This document shows, in pieces, positions 1-9,095 of a stretch of 48,670 nt of DNA (position 1 is the stretch's first letter; every line of letters starts with the position of its first letter). The notes under the pieces were generated by a model. It saw nothing but the letters and a program-made list of their open reading frames with translations, was not told the DNA's origin and made no database searches. Origin of the DNA: Acidobacteriota bacterium (lineage in GTDB: Bacteria; Acidobacteriota; Vicinamibacteria; Vicinamibacterales; UBA8438); NCBI GenBank assembly GCA_002712885.1, contig PAUN01000039.1, positions 1 through 48,670 of the forward strand. Direction: 5' to 3'. Made by a program: the position numbers and the translations under genes.

Positions 1-2
1 CA

Positions 3-368
3 CAGAATCGAACTGTCTGGGATGGCGTGTACACCGCCGAGCAGGCGCAGCGTGGAGCCCCCCTCTACGAGCAATCGTGCGCCGAGTGCCACGGGTCGGA
101 TTTGACTGGCGGCGAGATGGCGCCGGGTCTGGCCGGGAGCGAGTTTGCCTGGAACTGGAATGGGTTGTCGGTCGGCGACCTGTTCGAGCGCGTCCGCATC
201 TCCATGCCGCAGGCTGAGCCCTCCACCGTGAGCCGCCAAGACAAAGTGGACATCCTCGCGTTTATGTTCGAGCGAAGCGGGTTCCCCGCCGGCGAGACGG
301 AGCTGGCCAGTCGGACCGCGATGTTGGCCGGTATCAATTTCGTGGCCGAAGCACCGGCCCCACGATAG
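3..368 (+). CDS. c-type cytochrome, 5' end truncated by window edge
   Basis: Reading frame is open from base 3 (QNRTVWDGVYTAEQAQRGAPLYEQSCAECHG...). CxxCH heme motif CAECH. Listed ORF starts at an internal GTG (27), but the upstream in-frame residues look coding. Confidence 0.85.
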   Translation, partial: QNRTVWDGVYTAEQAQRGAPLYEQSCAECHGSDLTGGEMAPGLAGSEFAWNWNGLSVGDLFERVRISMPQAEPSTVSRQDKVDILAFMFERSGFPAGETELASRTAMLAGINFVAEAPAPR

Positions 369-408
369 CCCTCCGCTGACGCGATCGGAGGATGCCCCGC
401 AAGAAAAC

Positions 409-1764
409 CTAGGCGCCGGCTGATGCCGGGGGGTGGTCCGGGCTCTGCATCGCCTTGAATCCGGCCCACACCATGGCGGCAAGGAGCATCGCCAGCAGCA
501 ACCAGCCCATCGCGCCTGTGAACATCGCCCGGCTGAAAGCCGCCCAGGTGATGGGGTACTGGCTCAGCACTGCCCACCGCTCCGCCATCCAGTGCCAGGC
601 CGTGTGGGTGACCAGCGCGGACACCAGAATCGTGCCCATCCGCTCCGCCACCACATACCGGAACAGAAAGTTCAGCGCCGGTACCAGCAGCAGCAGCACG
701 AGCAGTTGTCCCAGTTCCACGCCGACGTTGAACGCCAGGAGGGAGGTCAGCAGGTGGGTCCCCGCGAACTGCAGCGTTTCCCGCAACGCGAACGAGAATC
801 CGAACCCGTGCACCAGTCCGAAGATGAAGGTGATGGCCCACCGTCGCCGCGCGGCCGCGCCGACAATGTTCTCGAGCGCCATGTACACGATCGACATCGC
901 GATCAGGGTTTCCACCAGCGGTGGAAACCAGAGCGCGTCCGGGGCCAGGTCGTAGGCGGATGCGAGCAGGGTGAACGAATGCGCGAGGGTGAAAGCGGTG
1001 ACGATGACCGCGAGCGCCCTGAGCCGGCGGAATGGAATCACCAGACACGCCAGGAACAGGAGGTGGTCGGTGCCGTCCAGGATGTGCTCGAAGCCCATGA
1101 CCACGAACCGGAATGCGGCTTGGTGCCACCGTGGATCCAGTGTAACCACGCCCGGGTCGCCGCGCAGTTCGAATGCGCGCTCGGCGCCCCCGGGGGGCAT
1201 GAATCGCAACACAGTGATGACCCGGAGCCCCATCCGTTCGAGGCTGGGGCGTATGGAGAACTCAGATTGATCTGACTGGATAGGGTAGTCGAACAGGACG
1301 TCGAGGACCGCTTGTTGCCAGACGAGCTGGGTGCCGACCGGGAGGAGCTCGCCCTGTACATGTTCGAGCGCTCCTTCGTAGGTCTCGAAGGCGCGGTTCG
1401 ATGGGAGGGACACCTTGATGGCGGTGATCGTTGGTGTCTCCAAGCGGGTGCCGTTTTCGAAGATCTGGACCTCTTGGCCCATCCAGACCATGGCCGCGTT
1501 GTCGAACTCTGACCGGCTCCGGGCTCGCTCGAAGTCGAGATAGCCGGGCCCGAGGGTTGGGAAAGCCATGTCCGACAGCGCCTCGAGTGGCACCCGTACC
1601 AGGAGACGCAACTGCTGACCCTCCGGTTTGACGAATGCCTGTACCGTCACGTCGCCGGGGATGTCGTGGGCTGCCTGACGAGCGGGGAACGCCAGCATGA
1701 GACCGGCGACCACAGCGACTAGCGCGACGAGGCTGCCTGGCCGAACGAATTTGGGGGCTGTCAT
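409..1764 (-). CDS. HupE/UreJ-family membrane protein
   Basis: Signal-like N-terminus, then GFEHILDGTDHLLFL followed by several TM segments, typical of HupE/UreJ_2 proteins. Confidence 0.8.
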   Translation of the reverse strand: MTAPKFVRPGSLVALVAVVAGLMLAFPARQAAHDIPGDVTVQAFVKPEGQQLRLLVRVPLEALSDMAFPTLGPGYLDFERARSRSEFDNAAMVWMGQEVQIFENGTRLETPTITAIKVSLPSNRAFETYEGALEHVQGELLPVGTQLVWQQAVLDVLFDYPIQSDQSEFSIRPSLERMGLRVITVLRFMPPGGAERAFELRGDPGVVTLDPRWHQAAFRFVVMGFEHILDGTDHLLFLACLVIPFRRLRALAVIVTAFTLAHSFTLLASAYDLAPDALWFPPLVETLIAMSIVYMALENIVGAAARRRWAITFIFGLVHGFGFSFALRETLQFAGTHLLTSLLAFNVGVELGQLLVLLLLVPALNFLFRYVVAERMGTILVSALVTHTAWHWMAERWAVLSQYPITWAAFSRAMFTGAMGWLLLAMLLAAMVWAGFKAMQSPDHPPASAGA

Positions 1765-1978
1765 GGATTCAACTACTTTGGGCGATTTCGGCGAATTCCG
1801 TCGTTCAGACCGTTGGAGACGGCCGTCGCTGGGTTCCCCGGCACGCGTGTGAGGAGGGCGGTTTCGACGGTTTCGAAAATATAGCGCAATTCATGGGGAT
1901 TGCAAGTATACTGTCCGCTTCAGACAGGACATCGCAGCCTCGCGTGGGCGGGCTCTTTCGTTCGACTGTCATGGAGGA

Positions 1979-3286
1979 ATGCCGATGAATCGGAAGCAAC
2001 ATCTTCTTCTAGGCTCCGCGCTGGCGACGGCGGCTTTGGTGGTCGCATGTGCCGGCGGTGCCCAGGAATCTGGCGGCGGCGGTGGCGGCGACGAGATGGC
2101 GTCATCCATGTTGTCCCAGAATCCGGACGACGGGGTTCCGACCTTTGAGGTCAATCCCCTGTTTCCCAAGAACCTGCCGAACCACTGGCTGATGGGGCCG
2201 ACCATCGGCGTCGATGTTGACTCGCGTGATCACATCTGGGTCGTGCATCGCAATACGCCCGACAACTTTGTGCTCAACACCGAAATCGGCATGACGGCCG
2301 ACCCGCCGGTGGCGCAGTGCTGCCAGCCGGGGCCGCCGGTGCTGGAGTTCGACCCAGAAGGCAACCTCGTGCAGGGGTGGGGCGGTCCTGGGACCGAGAC
2401 GGGCGACTACGTCTGGCCGGCCTCGAACCACGGGATCACTATCGACGCCATGGACAACGTCTGGATCGGCGGCAACGGCGGGCCGGACGCGCACGTGCTG
2501 AAGATGGACCGTCAGGGCAACTTCCTGATGCAGGTCGGCACCTCCGGCGCGCGGATGACCGGTCCGGTCAGCGAGCGCACCGGCCAGCCCTCGCCGCAGC
2601 GCGACAGCCTCTCCATGGACAGCTTCGGGCGCGTGGCGAAGATTGCGGTCGACAACGAAGCCAACGAGGCGTATTTCTCGGATGGCTACTTCAATCGCCG
2701 CATGGCGGTGGTCGACATGACCACCGGCGAGATGAAGCGGTTCTGGGGCGCCTACGGCAACGAGCCGGATGACGACGTCGACCTCGGTCGGTATGTCCGA
2801 GGCGACGAGTCGACGATCTCGCAGTTCCGCGGTCCCGTGCACTGCGGCGAGATCTCGAATGACGGTCTGGTCTACGTCTGCGACCGCGGCGGCGACCGCG
2901 TCCAGGTGTTTCAGAAGGACGGCACCTACGTGTCTGAGCATTTCTATGCGCCCGACACGCTCTCGCAGGGTTCCACCTGGGACATCGACTTCTCCCACGA
3001 CCCAGAACAGAAGTGGATCTATCTGGCCGACGGCCAGAACATGAAGGTCTACATCATCGAGCGCGAGACGATGGAAGTCGTGACGGCGTTCGGCGACGGT
3101 GGTCGTCAGCCTGGCATGTTCTTCGCGGTTCACAGCATCGCGGTCGACTCGAACGGCAACATCTTCACGACCGAGACCTATGAGGGCTCGCGGCTCCAGA
3201 AGTTCACGTTCAAGGGCTACGCGCCGGTGCCGGCTGGGGCCGAGGGTGAGAACAGCCAGGGCGTGCTCTGGCCCACCACGAACTAG
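1979..3286 (+). CDS. NHL-repeat / six-bladed beta-propeller lipoprotein (peptidyl-alpha-hydroxyglycine amidating lyase-like fold)
   Basis: GGAGGA RBS overlapping the start; lipobox LVVAC; repeated propeller signatures (GVDVDSRDHIWVVHR, GITIDAMDNVWIGG, IAVDSNGNIFTTE). Confidence 0.8.
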   Translation: MPMNRKQHLLLGSALATAALVVACAGGAQESGGGGGGDEMASSMLSQNPDDGVPTFEVNPLFPKNLPNHWLMGPTIGVDVDSRDHIWVVHRNTPDNFVLNTEIGMTADPPVAQCCQPGPPVLEFDPEGNLVQGWGGPGTETGDYVWPASNHGITIDAMDNVWIGGNGGPDAHVLKMDRQGNFLMQVGTSGARMTGPVSERTGQPSPQRDSLSMDSFGRVAKIAVDNEANEAYFSDGYFNRRMAVVDMTTGEMKRFWGAYGNEPDDDVDLGRYVRGDESTISQFRGPVHCGEISNDGLVYVCDRGGDRVQVFQKDGTYVSEHFYAPDTLSQGSTWDIDFSHDPEQKWIYLADGQNMKVYIIERETMEVVTAFGDGGRQPGMFFAVHSIAVDSNGNIFTTETYEGSRLQKFTFKGYAPVPAGAEGENSQGVLWPTTN

Positions 3287-3320
3287 TCTCGCAAGGAGGC
3301 CCGTTCGTCGGTTCTATTGC

Positions 3321-3357
3321 GGCCGGCCTCCCAAGTGGGGGCCGGCCGTTCGTTTTG
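3321..3357 (+). terminator. Rho-independent-like terminator after the NHL gene
   Basis: GGCCGGCCTCCCAAGTGGGGGCCGGCC hairpin followed by GTTCGTTTTG. Confidence 0.6.
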
Positions 3358-3451
3358 TACGGCGGTGCCCGCGCGGACCCTGCCTGGCTGCGTGGTATCA
3401 TCCGCGCGGTTTGTCAGTACCGTCCGGGTCCGTAACTTGCTGGGAGGTGTC

Positions 3452-3895
3452 ATGCGTCGCTCTGGAATGATGTACGTGCAGCAAGTAGCTGTCGCTGTTG
3501 GGCTCCTGCTCTTTGCAGGAACCGGTAGCGCGCTGGCGCAGGACCTGACCGAAGAAACCTATGGGCCGCTGATGGGCGAGGTCCGGCTACTGGTGGGCGA
3601 CGTGTCGCAATATATCGACAACCGCTACTGGCCTGAACTGGGCGAAGCGCTCGACAAATTGTTCCCTGAATTCCGGCGGATGGAGGCCTTCTGGACGGCC
3701 CGCGGCAACGACGGAGCGGTGGGGATGGTGGGCGACGGAATCGCGGCCCTGCGGGAATTGGGGCAGGCGGGCATTGCCATGGAGGTAGGTCCGGCTCAAG
3801 CGGGCCTGACCAACCTGCGAGCCGTGTGCGGGTCCTGCCATGAAGCCCACCGTGAGGCAGACGGCGATGGCTTCAAAATAAAGGCCGGCTCCTGA
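3452..3895 (+). CDS. cytochrome c' / c556-like protein
   Basis: ATG at 3452 with GGGAGG upstream; signal peptide; C-terminal heme motif AVCGSCHEAHRE; four-helix-like composition. Confidence 0.75.
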   Translation: MRRSGMMYVQQVAVAVGLLLFAGTGSALAQDLTEETYGPLMGEVRLLVGDVSQYIDNRYWPELGEALDKLFPEFRRMEAFWTARGNDGAVGMVGDGIAALRELGQAGIAMEVGPAQAGLTNLRAVCGSCHEAHREADGDGFKIKAGS

Positions 3896-3939
3896 GGTGG
3901 ACTCCACGCCCTGAGGCGACCCGGAGAACATTGGGGGAC

Positions 3940-3976
3940 GACAGCCGCACGGCGGCTGTCATCCCTCTTTTGTTGT
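3940..3976 (+). terminator. Rho-independent terminator
   Basis: Perfect 9-bp stem GACAGCCGC-ACG-GCGGCTGTC followed by ATCCCTCTTTTGTT. Confidence 0.7.
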
Positions 3977-4049
3977 ACCGGGTCAAAAAATGTACGATTC
4001 GCCGTATACGGAATCGGGCGAAATGCCCCCCAGACACAAGGAGCGCGCC

Positions 4050-4664
4050 ATGCGGTATGCCCTTCGTCGTAGCTATCTACTGTTGTTGACTGCAACCACG
4101 TTGCTGAGCCTGGCCGCGAGCGCCGGCGCCCAGGGGAGAACTCGCGGTGAGGTGATCGATGAGTGGGGCAACGGACTCGAAGGGGCGACCGTCCTGGCGG
4201 AGCCGGACGGCGCGGCGGGCGGGTCGCAAGAGACGACCGCCGATGACGACGGGGAGTTCATGTTCGTCGGGCTGTCGAACGGCCGCTGGTCGTTCACGGC
4301 GACCCTGAACGGGTATCAGGGCCTCCGCCAGATTATGAACGTCAGCCGGCTCGGCACCAACAGCGTCGAGTTTGAGATGCCGGTCCTGCCCTCCGGCGGG
4401 CGTTTCCGTGAGCGGACCGAGTTCGAGGCCGAGGGCGGCACGCCTAAGTTCCGCTTCGAAGACGACGGGACCTTCGAGTTCGAAGATGCCGACGGTGAGG
4501 GTGAAGGTACCTACGGCATGGTGGAAGAGACCGCTGTCCTGGTGATTCGTGACTACGACGGCCCGGACGACAAATTCAGCATCGCGACGCCCTTGGTGCT
4601 GGAATTCGGTGACGCGATGTTCACCAGTCTAACTCACGACGGGGTCCAGCTGCCCAAGAAGTAA
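4050..4664 (+). CDS. secreted carboxypeptidase-regulatory-like domain protein
   Basis: Signal peptide (MRYALRRSYLLLLTATTLLSLAASAGAQ), then GEVIDEWGNGLEGATVLAEPDG...FMFVGLSNGRWSFTATLNGYQ, a CarboxypepD_reg-like beta-sandwich. Confidence 0.7.
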   Translation: MRYALRRSYLLLLTATTLLSLAASAGAQGRTRGEVIDEWGNGLEGATVLAEPDGAAGGSQETTADDDGEFMFVGLSNGRWSFTATLNGYQGLRQIMNVSRLGTNSVEFEMPVLPSGGRFRERTEFEAEGGTPKFRFEDDGTFEFEDADGEGEGTYGMVEETAVLVIRDYDGPDDKFSIATPLVLEFGDAMFTSLTHDGVQLPKK

Positions 4665-4668
4665 GACG

Positions 4669-6681
4669 ATGACAAGACGCGCGGCGGGGGGGGGTCGGCG
4701 ACACGCATCGGTGTGGCTACTGGCGGTCGTGCTCACGGCGACGCCGGTCGCGGCTGAGGTCATCCGGATTGACATCACCTCGCGCGCACCGTTTGGTGAG
4801 GACGTCGATTCGAAGATCGGCCCGTACGAGCGGATCCGCGGTGTCGTCGTGTACGCACTCGACCCGTCGGATGAGGCGAACGCCCAGATCGTGGATCTGG
4901 AGTTGGCCGCGACGGACGGGCAGGGGCGCGTCCAGTTCTATGGGGATATTGAGATCATCGCACCGCTCGACCGTGCTCAGGCGCAATCGACCGTCCTGTA
5001 TGTCGTCAACAATCGCGGGCGCCGGACCTGGGGGGCGGAGTCATTCTTCCTGAGTCGGGGATACGTCACCGTGTCGAGCGGCTGGATCGCGCAAGTGCCG
5101 GTATCCGATGACCGACTGCGACTCGAGGCGCCGGTGGCCCTCGAACCGGGCGATGGTATCCCCGTGGTCGGCGTGGTCCGAGCCGAGTTGTCGACCGATG
5201 TGGCCACGGACCGACTCCCGGTGTCGAATCAACAAGCCTTTGAACCCCTCCGGGGTAATCTGGATGAGGCGACGTTGACCCAGCGGCTGCGGGAAGCGGA
5301 CGCGCCGGAACCGATCGCACGCGAGCAGTGGCGGCTGGGTGTGCGGTACGACCGGCAGGACGCCGGCAGCGGCCTGGTCGAGCTCGAAATGACGCTGAGC
5401 GGTGGTTTCCAGCTCGGGATGATCTACGAGTTGATCTACGAGGCCCGCGGTTCGGTCGTGCAGGGCACCGGCTTCGCCGCGATGCGCGACCTGGTCTCGT
5501 TCCTGAAACACGACACCTCCGAGAGGAATCCGCTCCGCGATGGGGAGGGCATTCCGCTGGCGGCTCGCGTTGTCGGTCAAGGGCTCTCACAGAGTGGTCG
5601 CGCGTTGCGGATGTTCGTATACCAGGGGTTCAACTCGGACGAGCAGGGACGACAGGTGTTCGACGGCGTCATGCCGACCATCGCCGGCGCCGGGCAAGGG
5701 TTCTTCAATCACCGATTCGCCTCGCCGACTCGGGCCGCAACGCAGCACGGTGGTCACCTCTATCCGGCGGATTTGTTCCCGTTCACGTATGGCGACGAGA
5801 CCGACCCCTTTACCGGCCGTACCGATAGTCTGCTGACCCGCGCTCGAGCTTCTGGGACCGTGCCGAAGGTGATGCACCTCGATACCTCGTCGGAATATTG
5901 GCATCGAGCCGGGTCGCTCGTTGTGACCGATCCGCTGGGTGAACGCGATACCGTGTTGCCTCCCGGAGTACGGGTGTACGTGTTCGGGGGCGCGCAGCAC
6001 AGTCCCGCGACCGGGCCCTCCGATCGTGGCCAGCAGCCGACGAATCCGAACGACTACCGCCCGCTGCAAGAGGCATTGTTCGCCGCCATGGACGAGTGGG
6101 TGACTGACGGCACCGAGCCGCCGCCGAGCGTACACCCCCGGGTGTCGGACGGGACCTTGCTGCCATGGGTGGCGGATGCGGTCGGCTGGACCGCGTTGCC
6201 AGGGGTTACCTATCCAACCGTCATCCAGCAGCCGGAGTTCCTGAACTACGGGGAGGCGTTCGACCGGTACCGCCGGATCGATCAGCACCCCCCGGTCCGG
6301 ACCGGAAAACGGTATGGCGTCCGCGTGCCGGCGCTTGACCCCGACAACAACGAACGTGGGGTGTTACGGCTGCCGAGGGTTGGGGTCCCCGTCGCGACCT
6401 ACACCGGATGGAATCTGCGAAACCCGCGTATCGGGGCACCGACTGAGCTGCTGGATCTGAGTGGAAGTCGAATTCCGTTTCCAGCGACCGTCGAAGAACG
6501 GACGCGAACCCAAGATCCGCGGCCGGCGGTCACCGAACGCTATGACGGATTTGCCGACTACAAGGCTCGGTATCTGACCGCCGGCGCGCAGCTGGTCGCC
6601 GACCGCTACCTGTTGTTGGAACATCTGCCGGGTCTCGAAGCGATTGCCGACGACCAGCGTTCGCTGTTCGGCGACCAGTAG
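4669..6681 (+). CDS. alpha/beta hydrolase domain-containing secreted protein
   Basis: 670-aa ORF with signal peptide; GQGLSQSGRALRMFVYQGFN nucleophile-elbow-like region; matches the large 'alpha/beta hydrolase domain' proteins by pattern. Confidence 0.65.
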   Translation: MTRRAAGGGRRHASVWLLAVVLTATPVAAEVIRIDITSRAPFGEDVDSKIGPYERIRGVVVYALDPSDEANAQIVDLELAATDGQGRVQFYGDIEIIAPLDRAQAQSTVLYVVNNRGRRTWGAESFFLSRGYVTVSSGWIAQVPVSDDRLRLEAPVALEPGDGIPVVGVVRAELSTDVATDRLPVSNQQAFEPLRGNLDEATLTQRLREADAPEPIAREQWRLGVRYDRQDAGSGLVELEMTLSGGFQLGMIYELIYEARGSVVQGTGFAAMRDLVSFLKHDTSERNPLRDGEGIPLAARVVGQGLSQSGRALRMFVYQGFNSDEQGRQVFDGVMPTIAGAGQGFFNHRFASPTRAATQHGGHLYPADLFPFTYGDETDPFTGRTDSLLTRARASGTVPKVMHLDTSSEYWHRAGSLVVTDPLGERDTVLPPGVRVYVFGGAQHSPATGPSDRGQQPTNPNDYRPLQEALFAAMDEWVTDGTEPPPSVHPRVSDGTLLPWVADAVGWTALPGVTYPTVIQQPEFLNYGEAFDRYRRIDQHPPVRTGKRYGVRVPALDPDNNERGVLRLPRVGVPVATYTGWNLRNPRIGAPTELLDLSGSRIPFPATVEERTRTQDPRPAVTERYDGFADYKARYLTAGAQLVADRYLLLEHLPGLEAIADDQRSLFGDQ

Positions 6682-6694
6682 TGTCACATCCATC

Positions 6695-7990
6695 ATGAAT
6701 GTCAGATCGTTCGTCGTGACCGTGCTGCTGGTTGTGGTAAGCCACGGGCTCGCCGCGCAGGAACTCCCGACCGCGCCGGCGGTGCAGCTCGGGCTCTCGC
6801 CGGTCCGTCTCGAGCAGATCAGTCTGCTGGTGGAGGACGCGGTGGATCGACAGGAAGTGTCTGGCGCCGTCACCCTCGTGGCCAGGCTCGGGCGGGTCGC
6901 GCACCTCGAGGCGGTGGGGTGGCGCGATGTCGAGCGGCAGGCATCGATGGAGACGGACACGTTGTTCCGGATCGCCTCTATGACCAAGGCGGTCACCAGC
7001 GTGGCCGCCATGCAGCTCTACGAGTCGGGTGAGCTGATGCTCAACGATCCGGTGTCGCGCTATCTGCCTGCCTTCGGGGAGATGCAGGTGTTGACCCGAG
7101 CCTCCGACGGCGGAGAGGCCACACTCGAGTCATTACGTCGCCCGATCACGATTCGGCATCTGCTGACGCACACCTCCGGTCTCAGCTACCGGTTTCTCGC
7201 CCCGCCACTGTTAGCCGCACGGTATATCGACGCCAATATCACCGATGGTCTGAGTCAGGCTGACGGCACCATCGGTGACATGGTCGACCGTTTGGCGGCA
7301 CTGCCGCTGCTGCATCAGCCGGGTGAGCGCTTTACCTACAGCCTCGGCGTGGACGTGCTGGGACGCGTGATCGAGGTCGTGACCGGCCAGACGCTCGCCG
7401 AGTACATGGCGGCGGAGATTTTCGAGCCCCTCGGGATGGTCGATACCGCGTTCTACAAGAGTTCGTCGGAGGCCGACCGCTTCGCGGCGATTTATTCGCC
7501 GCTGGGTGACGGCATCGTGAAAGTGACAGAGGACCCGGTCGTCAGTTCCGACCAGCGAACCATCTATTCGGCCGGGTATCCGTATGGCGAGGCCCAAGGA
7601 TACTTTTCGGGTGGGGCGGGGCTGACGTCGACGATTTCAGACTACGCGCGTTTTCTTCTGGCCATGCTGAACGGCGGGGAGTTGGAGGGGGCCCGCATTC
7701 TGGGTCGCCGCACGGTGCAGCTCATGACGCGGGACCACCTGGTCGGGCTCGGGGTCCCTCCGGGCGGGCAACAGTTCGGGCTGGGGTTTTCGATTTCCGG
7801 AGAGCGTGGCGTGACCGGGGGACCGCGGTCCGAGGGCGCGTTCGGCTGGCTCGGGTTCTTCAACACCGTCTATTGGGTCGACCCGGAAGAGCAGCTGGTG
7901 GCGATCATCATGACCCAGCTCTACCCGAACAATCAGTCACAACTGACCGACAAATTCGAGGTTGCCGTCTACAGCGCCATCCTCAATTGA
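6695..7990 (+). CDS. serine hydrolase, class C beta-lactamase family
   Basis: SxxK motif in FRIASMTKAVTSVAAMQLYE; YSLG (YxN-like); start at 6695 after the upstream stop at 6681. Confidence 0.85.
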   Translation: MNVRSFVVTVLLVVVSHGLAAQELPTAPAVQLGLSPVRLEQISLLVEDAVDRQEVSGAVTLVARLGRVAHLEAVGWRDVERQASMETDTLFRIASMTKAVTSVAAMQLYESGELMLNDPVSRYLPAFGEMQVLTRASDGGEATLESLRRPITIRHLLTHTSGLSYRFLAPPLLAARYIDANITDGLSQADGTIGDMVDRLAALPLLHQPGERFTYSLGVDVLGRVIEVVTGQTLAEYMAAEIFEPLGMVDTAFYKSSSEADRFAAIYSPLGDGIVKVTEDPVVSSDQRTIYSAGYPYGEAQGYFSGGAGLTSTISDYARFLLAMLNGGELEGARILGRRTVQLMTRDHLVGLGVPPGGQQFGLGFSISGERGVTGGPRSEGAFGWLGFFNTVYWVDPEEQLVAIIMTQLYPNNQSQLTDKFEVAVYSAILN

Positions 7991-8073
7991 GTTTTCTCGA
8001 CGAGGCGCTCGCCTGGACTGCGTTGTTTCCTCGGTCACAGCCCGCCTGGCTGGGCCTGCCTCAGGCGGGGCTG
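7990..8073 (+). repeat. stop-abutting palindromic repeat, family 1 (copy D, degenerate)
   Basis: TGA|GTTTTCTCGACGAGGCGCTCGCCTGG...CTCGGTCACAGCCCGCCTGGC; internal CCCGCCTG...CAGGCGGG stem. Confidence 0.6.
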
Positions 8074-8589
8074 CTAACCGCACGCGGTGGCTTCGCGGGG
8101 GCCCCAAGTGCCCCATTCCGCCCGCCCGTGCCTACCAGCCCGTCGCACTGGGGCTGGTGGTGGGAGTGGGCATCTCGGTCTGGGAACCGTCGGAAACGAG
8201 CCGGGGTGCCGGTGGTGCCGCCGGCGAGGACCGTGCACGGGCGCGGAGTCTTAGCGCCGGGTCTGGGACCAGCTCCGCGCTCACTTTTCCCTCGGTGGCG
8301 GGACCAGGTATCCGTCAGTTCGTGCCAAGCGCTCTAGAGGCCAAGGTGAGGAGGGTCGGCTCGTCGACCAGTTTGCGGACCGAGGTGTCCGCTCCCGCCG
8401 CGCGCCCGGCCCGATGCTCCTGACCGGCCCGTCGCATCAGCGCTCCGTTTGCCGGGCGTCGACCTTGGTAGAAATAGCCCCGCGATGAGACTCTTCATCA
8501 GGAGACAGACGGCTCGTCGGGAAAGCCACCATCGATACTTTCGTTAGTACGCGGCCGAGGGTCGCGTTACAACGAAGTAGGCCCCTGGG

Positions 8590-9051
8590 CTATCCGATGG
8601 ATCTCAGCTCGACATCGAAGACCAGCATCGAGTTTCCCGGGATGCCGGGACGTCCACCGCTGCCGTAGCCGAGGTTGGCTGGAATCCAGAACCGGCGTTT
8701 TTCACCCGGCACCATCAACTGCAGTCCCTCGGTCCAGCCTGAAATTACGCCATTCAGTGGAAATCTGGCTGGCTGCCCCCGGGTGACGGAACTGTCGAAC
8801 ATGGTTCCGTCCGTCAGCCACCCGGAATAGTGGACAACAACATAGTCGCTGGCGCTTGGGTGCTGGGTCCCGGTGCCCGCTTCGAGCAGCTTGTGTGCCA
8901 GCCCGGACGCGGTGGTTTCGGCGTCCGCTGGGGGTGCCGCCACATCGTCCGGTGCCGGCAAGCTTTGCGCCGCCGCCGCCGCGCCGAATACGATAACCAC
9001 CAGGGAGGCGGCCAGTAGTTCAGGAGAGATCTCACGAATCAATGGCATCAT
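8590..9051 (-). CDS. FKBP-type peptidyl-prolyl cis-trans isomerase
   Basis: VVVHYSGWLTDGTMFDSSVTRGQPARFPLNGVISGWTEGLQLMVPGEKRRFWIPANLGYG...LVFDVEL, classical FKBP. Confidence 0.92.
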   Translation of the reverse strand: MMPLIREISPELLAASLVVIVFGAAAAAQSLPAPDDVAAPPADAETTASGLAHKLLEAGTGTQHPSASDYVVVHYSGWLTDGTMFDSSVTRGQPARFPLNGVISGWTEGLQLMVPGEKRRFWIPANLGYGSGGRPGIPGNSMLVFDVELRSIG

Positions 9052-9095
9052 GAACGAGATCCTATACTACGGCGTGGAAGGCTGCCGGGGGTGAT

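Noticed and set aside
2075-2094. GGC/GGT microsatellite in the NHL lipoprotein
   Set aside because: Encodes an ordinary poly-Gly linker after the lipobox; typical of bacterial lipoproteins.
4686-4693. G8 homopolymer near the start of the alpha/beta hydrolase gene as a phase-variation switch
   Set aside because: Single tract in GC-rich DNA with no supporting evidence of length variation; could be tested in reads but is weak.
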